Positions 1 to 6,687 of a stretch of 64,000 nucleotides of DNA are shown here, one piece after another (the stretch's first letter is position 1; the number at the start of each line of letters is the position of its first letter). Position numbers and translations under genes: made by a program. The notes beneath the pieces were generated by a model. That model was given only the letters and a program-made list of their open reading frames with translations, ran no database searches and was not told the origin of the DNA. Source of the DNA: JBDRDD01 sp043821115 (lineage in GTDB: Bacteria; CAYTYR01; UBA6262; DAOVJB01); assembly GCA_043821115.1 (NCBI GenBank), contig JBDRDD010000024.1, positions 124,001-188,000 of the forward strand, read 5' to 3'.

Positions 1-18
1 GGGCAGCTGCCTCCTTCG

Positions 19-456
19 ATGCTCAGAAAAAATTTCGCTTTTGACAAGGTCGTTTACCTAAGCGACACCAATGCCGAAGGCAACGTGTATTTCGCGAATT
101 ATTTCCAGTGGCAGGGCATGGCACGCGAGGAATTCTACAGGAGAAACTTCCCCCTGGAAATATGGGCGTCAGGAATAAAACTCATCACGTGTGATGCATC
201 TATAAGATACAAAAAGGAGGCCATACTTTTTGATGAGGTTTTAATAGATGTATCTATAGATAATCTGAAAAAAATGAGCCTGGACCTGGTTTTCACATAC
301 ACGCGAAAAGGGGACGGCGCAGTACTTGCCACGGGAAAACAGAAGATTGCGTTCGGGGATCCTTCAGGAAACCTAATCCCTATCCCTAACCAGATAAGGG
401 ACATAGCACAGTATTTCCTGATACATAAAAGCGAAAAAGGAAAAGACAACGAATGA
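19..456 (+). CDS. Hotdog-fold acyl-CoA/acyl-ACP thioesterase (enediyne-TE-like)
   Basis: A 145-residue single-domain hotdog thioesterase, expected to hydrolyse an acyl-CoA or acyl-ACP thioester in the cytoplasm. The N-terminal motif SDTNAEGNVYFANYF (residues 15-29) followed by WQGMAREEF matches the 4HBT family. It looks closest to the polyketide/enediyne-type thioesterases, which carry a similar GNVYF..Y..WQG..RE core. The ATG at 19 is the first in the window, but the frame is open to the left edge with no stop, so the real start or an upstream fused domain may lie outside. The stop overlaps the next gene by 4 bases (ATGA). Family is firm; the substrate is unknown. Confidence 0.75.
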   Translation: MLRKNFAFDKVVYLSDTNAEGNVYFANYFQWQGMAREEFYRRNFPLEIWASGIKLITCDASIRYKKEAILFDEVLIDVSIDNLKKMSLDLVFTYTRKGDGAVLATGKQKIAFGDPSGNLIPIPNQIRDIAQYFLIHKSEKGKDNE

Positions 457-2987
457 GTCTGCATTCTCTTCCGCCACTATTAAGTGGTCTGCTGTTTGTA
501 GGATTGAGTTTCTTTGTACTTAGAAACAGGAGATCAAAATCCAATTTTACTTTCGCGCTGCTTTGCCTTGTTACATTCTGGTGGCAGTTCGCATGGTTCA
601 TACTTTTTAATACCTCTGACGAGAATGGCGTAATGCTCATAATAAAGGCGGGTTACACGGGGATAATATTTATCCCCGTTGTTTATTTTCATTTTGTTAT
701 TAATTTTCTAAATCTCGAGAGAAGCAACCGTTACCGCAACATAGTAAGGGCTTCCTATGCTTTCGGCGTCCTGCTTGTTCTTATATTGTGGACTACGCCT
801 TACATCATACGCGGATTCTACCGTTATCCGTGGGGTTTCTATCCAAGGGCAGGGGTCCTGCATTTCCTTCATCTTTTACATGTATCTGCTGTGACAGTGT
901 GGATGCTTGTCCTGTTGTTTGCACAGAAGAAGTACCTGCAACCTTTCTTCCCAATAAAATACAACCAGATAAGATACCTTATCCTTGGTGTCTTTGCCTA
1001 TTTCCCTGCGGCCACTGATTATATCGTAAACTATGGAGTAGAATTCTATCCGCTTGGAATAATTTTTATTACCGCGAACCTGCTCATAACCTTTGCCGCA
1101 ATAGTCCGCTACCGCCTTATGGATGTATCTCTTGTCATAAAGAGGACTTTTGTATTCGGTCTGCTCTTCGGCCTTGCGATAGCGGTAATGTATCTGCCTA
1201 TGTTCGTGTGGCAGGAGATGCTAAGGAATATGCTCGGAGGTGCCTGGCCCATAATAATCGGAATAATATTTCTTGTTATACTTATCAGCGCTTTTCCGCT
1301 CTATCGTCTGCTGGTGCGTCTTACGGACAGGTGGCTTTTCCAGAAGAAGTATGAATACCAGAAAACGCTCAAGGAAGCCAGTAAGGGTATGATAGAGATA
1401 ACAGAGCCGGATAAGCTTCTATCCATTATAGCGCGTTTTTTGACCAGAAAGGTCCGTGCAAAACATACGTTTATCCTTGTGTGGGATGATGTGAACAGGC
1501 ATTACGCCATAAAAGGGGCATACGGGAAAACGCCTATAGAGGATATACGTCTTACAGAGAATTGCGCTATAATAAGATGGTTTAAGAAGACCGGGGAGGA
1601 ACTGGTCAAAAGAAAGCTCCTCAAGAAACAGAATGTTGACGTTTTGGTAAAAGAGGAACTCGAGGATTGGATGGATGATTCGGGTCTTATGGAAGGCCAT
1701 GATGACCTGGAATATGAGTTTAATAATATTCTCGTAGAGATGGATCCGCTGGAAGGAAGCATAGTCATTCCAAGCTTTTACAAGGGGTTTCTGCTGGGGG
1801 TACTCATACTTGGCGATAAGCTCTCCGGGGATATTTATACGCAGGAAGACCTTGATATACTCTCAACCATGGCCAATGACGCTGCCGTAGCCGTAAAGAA
1901 TGCCCAGCTTTTTACGGATCTCACCCAGGAAAAAGAGAAGATGATAACGGTCTTTAACAACATGAGTGACGGCGCCGTTCTTACTGATTCTAACCTCAGG
2001 ATAATAATGTTCAACGAAGCTTCCTGCAATCTCCTGAATTTGTCTCCTATAGACCTTATCAATAGAGAATTCCCTGAGGTGGTCAAGGATTTTAAGGTTT
2101 CCGTGTCGCTAAGGGCGATCACAAAGCAGAGCGCAAGAAGTGTTATGTGCGAGATGTCAAGACAGAAGGGGCAGGACCTGTTTATCTCCAATAGGGTGAA
2201 CAGGATATTGGATGAAAAGGGAAACACTATAGGCTATATCATGATACTTCGTGATGTTACACAGGAACGCACAGAAGAAGCGCAGAAGAAGAACTTCCTT
2301 GCGCTTGTTTCGCACAAACTCAGGACCCCCCTAACTCCTATTATCGGGTATACGCAGCTATTGCTCATGCAGAAGGACTTAAACGATTCACAGAGGGAGA
2401 TAGTCCAGAACATAGGCGAGCGCGGCCAGGTTCTGACCGAGCTAATAAACGAGCTGATATCGTTTACCACTCTTGACTCCGGAACAATAGCTCTTCATAC
2501 CAGTCCCGTTAATATACAGATGGTAGCGCAGGATGCGATATCAAGCCTTGGGGGGTTCATAGCAAAGGAAAACGCGAAGGTAACAGTGGAAGATTCCGTT
2601 GCTGTCGCTCCAAGGGTATCCATAGACAAGGAAAAGATACTTGAAACTATAAAGAATATTGTGGAGAACGCTATAAAGTTCAATGACAAGAAGGTAAAAA
2701 CCGTCATTATAAGCGCGACGGAAGCCGCGGAAGGTTTTATGCAACTAAGAATTCAGGATAATGGACCCGGCATTCCGGGGGAAGAATTTGAAAGGATATT
2801 CCAGAGGTTCTACCAGGTGGAAGACGGGTTCAGCGGACAGGTTGCGGGAGCAGGCCTGGGGCTCTCTCTTGTAAAAAGGATTGTGGAGCTCCATGGCGGC
2901 AAGATATGGGTTGAGAGTAAGCTGGGGGAAGGGACTACATTCTGCTTTACCCTGCCTCTCTACCAGGAGCAGGCTGGTTACGCCTGA
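453..2987 (+). CDS. Membrane sensor histidine kinase (multi-TM, GAF, PAS, HisKA, HATPase)
   Basis: An 844-residue sensor kinase. About eight or nine hydrophobic segments occupy residues 1-290 (a 7TM-type sensor module). A GAF-like domain (about 310-490), a PAS domain (about 495-610), HisKA and the ATPase domain follow. The H-box is VSHKLRTPLTPIIGY with phospho-accepting H621. The N box (IVENAIKF), G1 (DNGPGIP), F box (FQRFYQV) and G2 (GAGLGLSLVK) are all intact. The residue after the histidine is Lys instead of the usual Glu. No response regulator is adjacent, so it is an orphan here. It overlaps the thioesterase stop (ATGA), so the two are probably cotranscribed. Signal and partner are unknown. 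Confidence 0.92.
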   Translation: MSLHSLPPLLSGLLFVGLSFFVLRNRRSKSNFTFALLCLVTFWWQFAWFILFNTSDENGVMLIIKAGYTGIIFIPVVYFHFVINFLNLERSNRYRNIVRASYAFGVLLVLILWTTPYIIRGFYRYPWGFYPRAGVLHFLHLLHVSAVTVWMLVLLFAQKKYLQPFFPIKYNQIRYLILGVFAYFPAATDYIVNYGVEFYPLGIIFITANLLITFAAIVRYRLMDVSLVIKRTFVFGLLFGLAIAVMYLPMFVWQEMLRNMLGGAWPIIIGIIFLVILISAFPLYRLLVRLTDRWLFQKKYEYQKTLKEASKGMIEITEPDKLLSIIARFLTRKVRAKHTFILVWDDVNRHYAIKGAYGKTPIEDIRLTENCAIIRWFKKTGEELVKRKLLKKQNVDVLVKEELEDWMDDSGLMEGHDDLEYEFNNILVEMDPLEGSIVIPSFYKGFLLGVLILGDKLSGDIYTQEDLDILSTMANDAAVAVKNAQLFTDLTQEKEKMITVFNNMSDGAVLTDSNLRIIMFNEASCNLLNLSPIDLINREFPEVVKDFKVSVSLRAITKQSARSVMCEMSRQKGQDLFISNRVNRILDEKGNTIGYIMILRDVTQERTEEAQKKNFLALVSHKLRTPLTPIIGYTQLLLMQKDLNDSQREIVQNIGERGQVLTELINELISFTTLDSGTIALHTSPVNIQMVAQDAISSLGGFIAKENAKVTVEDSVAVAPRVSIDKEKILETIKNIVENAIKFNDKKVKTVIISATEAAEGFMQLRIQDNGPGIPGEEFERIFQRFYQVEDGFSGQVAGAGLGLSLVKRIVELHGGKIWVESKLGEGTTFCFTLPLYQEQAGYA

Positions 2988-3012
2988 TTTGAAAAGAATA
3001 CCGTGGTTTGGT

Positions 3013-3039
3013 GTAAACTTTTTCTGGTTTCAGGCGTCT
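3013..3039 (+). promoter_or_regulatory. Candidate ECF-sigma promoter upstream of the sigma gene
   Basis: GTAAAC (3013-3018), a T-run (3019-3023), 12 bases, then GTCT (3036-3039). This resembles ECF promoters of the AACTT / GTCT type and would fit autoregulation of the sigma gene at 3059. A similar arrangement lies before the DUF3106 gene at 4439. The predicted leader would be only about 10 bases, which weakens the call. Confidence 0.4.
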
Positions 3040-3058
3040 TTATGTATAGAGAGGATGC

Positions 3059-3688
3059 ATGGTGGAAGAGGAGTTAAGATCTCCTGGGCAGGCTTCAGAT
3101 GACGCTCTTGTAGCGCGTTTAAAAGAAGGTTACGAGGATGCATTCGAAGCGCTTGTGGAGCGTTATAAAAAGAGGGCATACTATTTTGCCTATGGCATGC
3201 TCAGTAATCATGAGGATGCCGAGGACGTTTCTCAGGAAGCGTTTGTCAGGGTTTACAAGCATATAGATTCTTTTAGGGAAAAAGCAAGTTTTAAGACATG
3301 GCTTTACCGCATAATTATAAATCTCTGCCGAAGTAACTTGCGGAAAAGGTATCTTGTTTCAAAGTTCAGCTTTAATTTCAGACAAAAAAATGAGATGACG
3401 GACGAGGTTGAAAAGACACTGGAAACCGCTGTCACGGACACTCACTGGGAGAGCGATCCTCTCAAGTCAACGGCAAACAAGCAATTGCAAAAGGCCATAC
3501 ATAACGCTATAAGTACACTCTCAGTTAAACAAAAAGAGGCTTTTGTCCTAAAACACATGCAGGGTATGAAAATCTCAGAGATCGCCGATATGCTTGGTTG
3601 TGCCGAGGGTACTGTAAAAGCACATATCTCAAGGGCAATAGGGCACCTTAAGCAAAACCTCAGGGATTATGAACAGGAGGTGGATTAA
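3059..3688 (+). CDS. ECF-family RNA polymerase sigma factor
   Basis: A 209-residue extracytoplasmic-function sigma-70 factor. Region 2 (about residues 15-95) has the HEDAEDVSQEAFVRVY and FKTWLYRIIINLCR motifs. A charged linker follows, then region 4 (about 145-200), whose helix-turn-helix reads KISEIADMLGCAEGTVKAHI. It should direct RNA polymerase to a small stress or envelope regulon. The ATG at 3059 follows an AGAGAGG ribosome site. The stop at 3688 is one base before the start of a zinc-finger anti-sigma factor, the usual partner arrangement. Regulation is expected by sequestration through that partner and possibly by self-transcription from the candidate site at 3013. Confidence 0.93.
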   Translation: MVEEELRSPGQASDDALVARLKEGYEDAFEALVERYKKRAYYFAYGMLSNHEDAEDVSQEAFVRVYKHIDSFREKASFKTWLYRIIINLCRSNLRKRYLVSKFSFNFRQKNEMTDEVEKTLETAVTDTHWESDPLKSTANKQLQKAIHNAISTLSVKQKEAFVLKHMQGMKISEIADMLGCAEGTVKAHISRAIGHLKQNLRDYEQEVD

Positions 3689-3689
3689 T

Positions 3690-4178
3690 ATGAAGTGCAG
3701 CCATATAAAAGATGAACTCATACAATACTATTATAAAGAACTAAACCCCGAAAAAGAGTCTCATGTGAAAGAGCATCTTAACAGCTGTGATACCTGTAGA
3801 CAGGCATTTGATGAAATAGGGAGAACACTCAGGTTGGTAGACCAGAAGGTCGGCTTTGAGCCTACTGAGGAATTCTGGAACAGTTACCTTGACAAGGTCT
3901 ACGACAAGGTTGACAGGGGTTCTTTTGCAAGCAGGCTGCTGATAGACATATTCCTTGAACCCAAACCTGTTCCTGTTACGGTTGCAAGCATACTGATTTT
4001 TCTGATGCTTGCATCAAGCAGTATTTACCTTGTCAACAAGAGCAGCAATTATGAACAGATGCAGCTTGCCCAGAATATAGATCTTTTCAGGGATTTCGAT
4101 GTGATACAGGACCTTGAAGTGTTGGAAAACATGGAGTTTTTACAGGAGGCAGACTTAGGTAATGAAGAAACGCTCTAG
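3690..4178 (+). CDS. Membrane anti-sigma factor with zf-HC2 zinc finger
   Basis: A 162-residue protein from the ATG at 3690, chosen because AGGAGGT lies just upstream; an in-frame ATG at 3669 lies inside the sigma gene. C3, H29, C33 and C36 form the ZAS/zf-HC2 zinc site that binds ECF sigma factors. One membrane helix spans about residues 94-115. The remaining 47 residues should be outside the inner membrane and end in an acidic leucine-rich tail (130-153). That tail aligns without gaps with the C-terminus of the next small exported protein. It should hold the sigma factor at 3059 inactive until an envelope signal arrives. Confidence 0.88.
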   Translation: MKCSHIKDELIQYYYKELNPEKESHVKEHLNSCDTCRQAFDEIGRTLRLVDQKVGFEPTEEFWNSYLDKVYDKVDRGSFASRLLIDIFLEPKPVPVTVASILIFLMLASSSIYLVNKSSNYEQMQLAQNIDLFRDFDVIQDLEVLENMEFLQEADLGNEETL

Positions 4179-4386
4179 GCTGTATTTATTTTATAGCTTT
4201 CTTACCGTCATCCTGGCATTTGCTGGAAAGGGCACTGTATACGCAGATGATACTCAACAGGAAGAGTTATCTCAGGCGGACTTGGAGATAATTAATAACT
4301 TTGAATTTCTCAGGGATTTTGAATTATTTAAAGAGTGGGAGTTATACGACAATTACGATATACTCATTGATACTACGGTCGAGTAA
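4162..4386 (+). CDS. Small exported protein sharing the anti-sigma tail module
   Basis: A 74-residue protein with no family I recognise. Residues 1-28 look like a signal peptide (basic start, hydrophobic core, VYA before DD). The mature part is strongly acidic. Residues 47-70 (FEFLRDFELFKEWEL then YDNYDILID) align without gaps with residues 130-153 of the preceding anti-sigma factor, sharing R, D, F, E, N and L and conserving charge or hydrophobicity elsewhere. The start overlaps the anti-sigma stop by 17 bases, implying translational coupling. A role in sensing or competing with the anti-sigma tail in the periplasm is inference. Confidence 0.75.
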   Translation: MKKRSRLYLFYSFLTVILAFAGKGTVYADDTQQEELSQADLEIINNFEFLRDFELFKEWELYDNYDILIDTTVE

Positions 4387-4410
4387 ACCTTTTTGTGATG
4401 TCTTTGGTCT
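4383..4410 (+). promoter_or_regulatory. Candidate ECF-sigma promoter upstream of the DUF3106 gene
   Basis: GTAAAC (4383-4388), C plus a T-run (4389-4394), 12 bases, GTCT (4407-4410). This is nearly the same layout as 3013-3039, including the identical 12-base gap from T-run to GTCT. Part of the match (TAA) is the stop codon of the upstream gene, so it is not fully independent evidence. The predicted leader to the ATG at 4439 is about 20 bases. Confidence 0.4.
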
Positions 4411-4438
4411 ACAATGTATGAAGAAGAGGTGAACGACA

Positions 4439-5023
4439 ATGAAAAAAACAACTAATATCCTGATGATACTCGCTCTGCTTATTGGCCTGTGTGCCGCTTT
4501 CGCACATGCCGAAGATGCGGGAGAGCCCCGGCAGGAAGGCTTGCAGCAGACCGAGGAGTTTAAGAAGAATCTCCAAAGATGGGAGAAACTGACCCCTAAA
4601 GAAAAGGGTGAGCTAAAGGAAGCATACAGGAACTGGCAAAAGCTTACACCAGAGCAGAAGAAAGTGCTCAAAGCAAGGCTCAATGAGTACAAAGCGCTGT
4701 CCAAGGAAGAGAGGATGAGGCTCAGGCATAATTTTCAGGAGTTCAAGAAGCTTCCCCCGGATAAGCGCAAAACCATGATCGATCATTACCGTCAGTGGAA
4801 CAAACTGTCTCGCCAGGAGAGGATGGAAATCCGTCAGGCTTTCAAGAAGTGGCAGAGTCTTTCCCCCGTACAGAAGAAAGAGTTAAGGGAAAAAATGCAG
4901 AAATTCAAAAAACTGCCTCCCCACAAGAAGCAAGAGATCATAGAAAAACACCGCGGGAAGCAGTCAGGAAATGTAGGGGGATCAAGAGGGAATGAGAGTG
5001 GGAGAGGAAGAGGAGGAAGATAG
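4439..5023 (+). CDS. DUF3106-type periplasmic repeat protein
   Basis: A 194-residue exported protein. The signal peptide ends near AFAHA (residue 24). Residues 48-173 are seven consecutive repeats of exactly 18 residues, each starting with an aromatic residue and L (for example WEKLTPKEKGELKEAYRN), giving a basic, helix-forming rod. FKKLPP recurs in repeats 4 and 7, hinting at a 54-residue super-repeat. The tail (174-194) is rich in Gly, Arg and Ser. This is the pattern of DUF3106, a family of unknown function. It follows the sigma/anti-sigma genes and has its own ribosome site (AGAGGTG). A target or envelope-stress role for the ECF system is inferred from position. Confidence 0.85.
   Translation: MKKTTNILMILALLIGLCAAFAHAEDAGEPRQEGLQQTEEFKKNLQRWEKLTPKEKGELKEAYRNWQKLTPEQKKVLKARLNEYKALSKEERMRLRHNFQEFKKLPPDKRKTMIDHYRQWNKLSRQERMEIRQAFKKWQSLSPVQKKELREKMQKFKKLPPHKKQEIIEKHRGKQSGNVGGSRGNESGRGRGGR
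4580..4957 (+). repeat. Seven 54-bp coding repeats (18 residues each)
   Basis: The segment encodes seven in-register 18-residue units with no insertions. The consensus is aromatic-x-x-L-(T/S/P)-(P/x)-x-x-(K/R)-x-x-(L/I/M), then about six polar residues. The DNA itself is diverged between units, so this is an old protein repeat and not a recent tandem duplication. Confidence 0.8.
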
Positions 5024-5054
5024 GCACGTTTTCTGACCCAGTGAAATTTAACTG

Positions 5055-5080
5055 TGAGGGGGGAGACCCCCTCATTTTTT
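5055..5080 (+). terminator. Rho-independent terminator after the DUF3106 gene
   Basis: TGAGGGGG and CCCCCTCA form an 8-bp stem around a GAGA loop, followed by six T. It closes the sigma-factor locus. Confidence 0.88.
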
Positions 5081-5112
5081 AAGGGAAATACGGTATTAGG
5101 GCACTAAAAAAC

Positions 5113-5140
5113 TTGACAAATGGTAATAATAAAATATACT
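5113..5140 (+). promoter_or_regulatory. Sigma-70 promoter (TTGACA-16-TATACT)
   Basis: TTGACA at 5113-5118 and TATACT at 5135-5140 with 16 bases between. It lies directly after a terminator and about 70 bases before the small coiled-coil gene. Confidence 0.75.
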
Positions 5141-5206
5141 ATATAGGTGAAGATGGAAGAACTCTTCTGTAATCATCAGCGGGCGAAGAGAGAGAGGCAC
5201 TAAAAA

Positions 5207-5407
5207 ATGAAACAGGAGAACTTGCACAAGAAAATAAAGAGTCTGGAACTCAGGCTACAGCAGAAGACGCGCCAACTCAGGAAAAGCAAGTTAGAGTCTG
5301 AACATCTTACTGTTGCGCTCGATGAGGCGTATACAAAATTAAAAGAACTGTATCCTTATGTAAAACTCTTGCAGGAAGAGACTAAGGATCGTGCTATCCT
5401 TCACTAG
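5207..5407 (+). CDS. Small coiled-coil protein
   Basis: A 66-residue, highly charged protein without signal peptide or membrane segment. Residues 1-50 show heptad-like spacing of Leu/Ile (IKSLELRLQQKTRQL and onward), so a coiled coil is likely. No family recognised. It has its own promoter (5113-5140) and is followed after 18 bases by an exported TPR-like protein, so the two probably form a two-gene unit ended by the terminator at 5849. Function unknown; it may be a cytoplasmic partner of the membrane-anchored neighbour. Confidence 0.65.
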   Translation: MKQENLHKKIKSLELRLQQKTRQLRKSKLESEHLTVALDEAYTKLKELYPYVKLLQEETKDRAILH

Positions 5408-5425
5408 AGAGACTGGGGAGGGGAC

Positions 5426-5812
5426 ATGCTTAAAAAGTTGCTGATAGCTTTCGTGGTTTTAATGCTTTTAGTAATATACCACGTGAAGATTGTTGACCGG
5501 ATTGAAATATATATAGATGAGCACAGGGAAGAGGAATGGGCTCCAAGGTGGGAGTTCAAGGTGGGCAATTTCTATTTCTATACAAGCAGATACGACAGGG
5601 CTCTTGAAATCTATGAATGGATACAATTCGCTTACAAGAGTTCTGATTACGTGGATGACGCGACCTACATGATGGGCCGCTGTTATGAGGGGAAGCTGGA
5701 AAAGGATAAGGCCAGGGAAGTATACAATGGATTAATTGCCAAGTATCCCAAGAGCAATTATGCCCAAAAAGCAAAGCAGCGAATGGACCGTATGTATATG
5801 GGCATCTACTAA
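5426..5812 (+). CDS. Membrane-anchored TPR-like protein
   Basis: A 128-residue protein with an N-terminal hydrophobic anchor (residues 3-20) and no lipobox. It then has two to three TPR-type helix pairs (about 43-120). The second (YMMGRCYEGKLEKDKAREVY then NGLIAKYPKSNYA) resembles the C-terminal TPR of YbgF/CpoB and BamD proteins. It should sit on the outer face of the inner membrane as a protein-interaction module. The ribosome site GGGGAGGGG precedes the ATG. It pairs with the coiled-coil gene upstream. The precise role cannot be told from sequence. Confidence 0.75.
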   Translation: MLKKLLIAFVVLMLLVIYHVKIVDRIEIYIDEHREEEWAPRWEFKVGNFYFYTSRYDRALEIYEWIQFAYKSSDYVDDATYMMGRCYEGKLEKDKAREVYNGLIAKYPKSNYAQKAKQRMDRMYMGIY

Positions 5813-5848
5813 TATGGCTCAGTTCAGCACACCAAACCACGAATGTCA

Positions 5849-5882
5849 AGACAGCCGCTTTTTATAGCCGGCTGTCTTTTTT
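5849..5882 (+). terminator. Rho-independent terminator
   Basis: AGACAGCCG and CGGCTGTCT form a 9-bp stem followed by a run of T. It ends the coiled-coil/TPR unit and sits directly before the dprA promoter. Confidence 0.9.
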
Positions 5883-5883
5883 A

Positions 5884-5912
5884 TTGACAACCCAAAAGTA
5901 ATAGTGTATAAT
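5884..5912 (+). promoter_or_regulatory. Consensus sigma-70 promoter for dprA-topA-lptB
   Basis: A perfect TTGACA (5884-5889), 17 bases, and a perfect TATAAT (5907-5912). Transcription should begin near 5919, about 50 bases before dprA. Confidence 0.88.
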
Positions 5913-5970
5913 GCCATGACTATATAATAGTATATATATTTAATTGTAAAATTTATTAAAGAAAAACGAA

Positions 5971-6687
5971 ATGGAACCAGCTAAGCTAAAAGATATCAGG
6001 ATTCTTACCATAAAAGATAAGGACTATCCGGCAAATCTCAGGTTCACCTTTACACCCCCGAAGATGCTTTATGTAAAAGGAGATTTATCGGATTTCGATA
6101 GTGTTGCTATCGCGGTTGTCGGTTCGCGCACTCCTACGGCTTACGGGATAAAAGTAACAAGGGAACTGGTAGGGGAATTAAGCAGAAATGGCGTAACCGT
6201 AATAAGTGGTCTGGCAAGGGGCATAGACACGTGCGCGCACAAAGCTGCACTTGATGCAGGGGGCAGGACTATAGCTATTCTTGGGAGCGGTCACTATAAT
6301 ATATACCCTCCTGAAAACAGAGCTTTGGCAGAGGCAATTTGTAATAGTGGTGCTGTAATTTCCGAGTTTCCTTTGCAGGCAGGACCTCGCAGGGAGAACT
6401 TCCCACGCAGAAACAGGCTAATAAGCGGGTTGAGCCTGGGGACGATAGTCGTGGAAGCCAAGCAGAAAAGCGGCTCCCTTATAACAGCATCATTTGCCCT
6501 TGAGCAGGGAAGGGAAGTATTCGCAGTTCCGGGGAATATCTACAGTAAGTGCTCAGAGGGGACTAACCAGTTAATAAAACAGGGCGCTAAGCTTGTTGAA
6601 ACTATAGATGACATCATAGAAGAAATAGACTCCTTTAAGACAATTTTTAATAAAAAACAAGAGGAACAGATATGTCCCAGTCATTAG
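5971..6687 (+). CDS. dprA: DNA processing protein DprA/Smf, short form
   Basis: A 238-residue Rossmann-fold protein that binds single-stranded DNA and loads RecA during uptake of DNA. VVGSRTPTAYG, SGLARGIDTCAHKAAL, the GSG turn, FPRRNRLISGLS and the EQGREVFAVPG region are the DprA core. It is shorter than usual: the N-terminal SAM-like domain and the C-terminal winged-helix domain are absent. An in-frame stop 24 bases upstream of the ATG shows the N-terminus is genuinely short. No good ribosome site is visible. The stop overlaps topA by 16 bases. Whether this organism is naturally competent is unknown. Confidence 0.92.
   Translation: MEPAKLKDIRILTIKDKDYPANLRFTFTPPKMLYVKGDLSDFDSVAIAVVGSRTPTAYGIKVTRELVGELSRNGVTVISGLARGIDTCAHKAALDAGGRTIAILGSGHYNIYPPENRALAEAICNSGAVISEFPLQAGPRRENFPRRNRLISGLSLGTIVVEAKQKSGSLITASFALEQGREVFAVPGNIYSKCSEGTNQLIKQGAKLVETIDDIIEEIDSFKTIFNKKQEEQICPSH

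Noticed and set aside
4580..4957. The 54-bp periodicity as a recent tandem DNA repeat or CRISPR-like array
   Set aside because: The units are diverged at DNA level, lie in frame in a coding gene and have no spacers.
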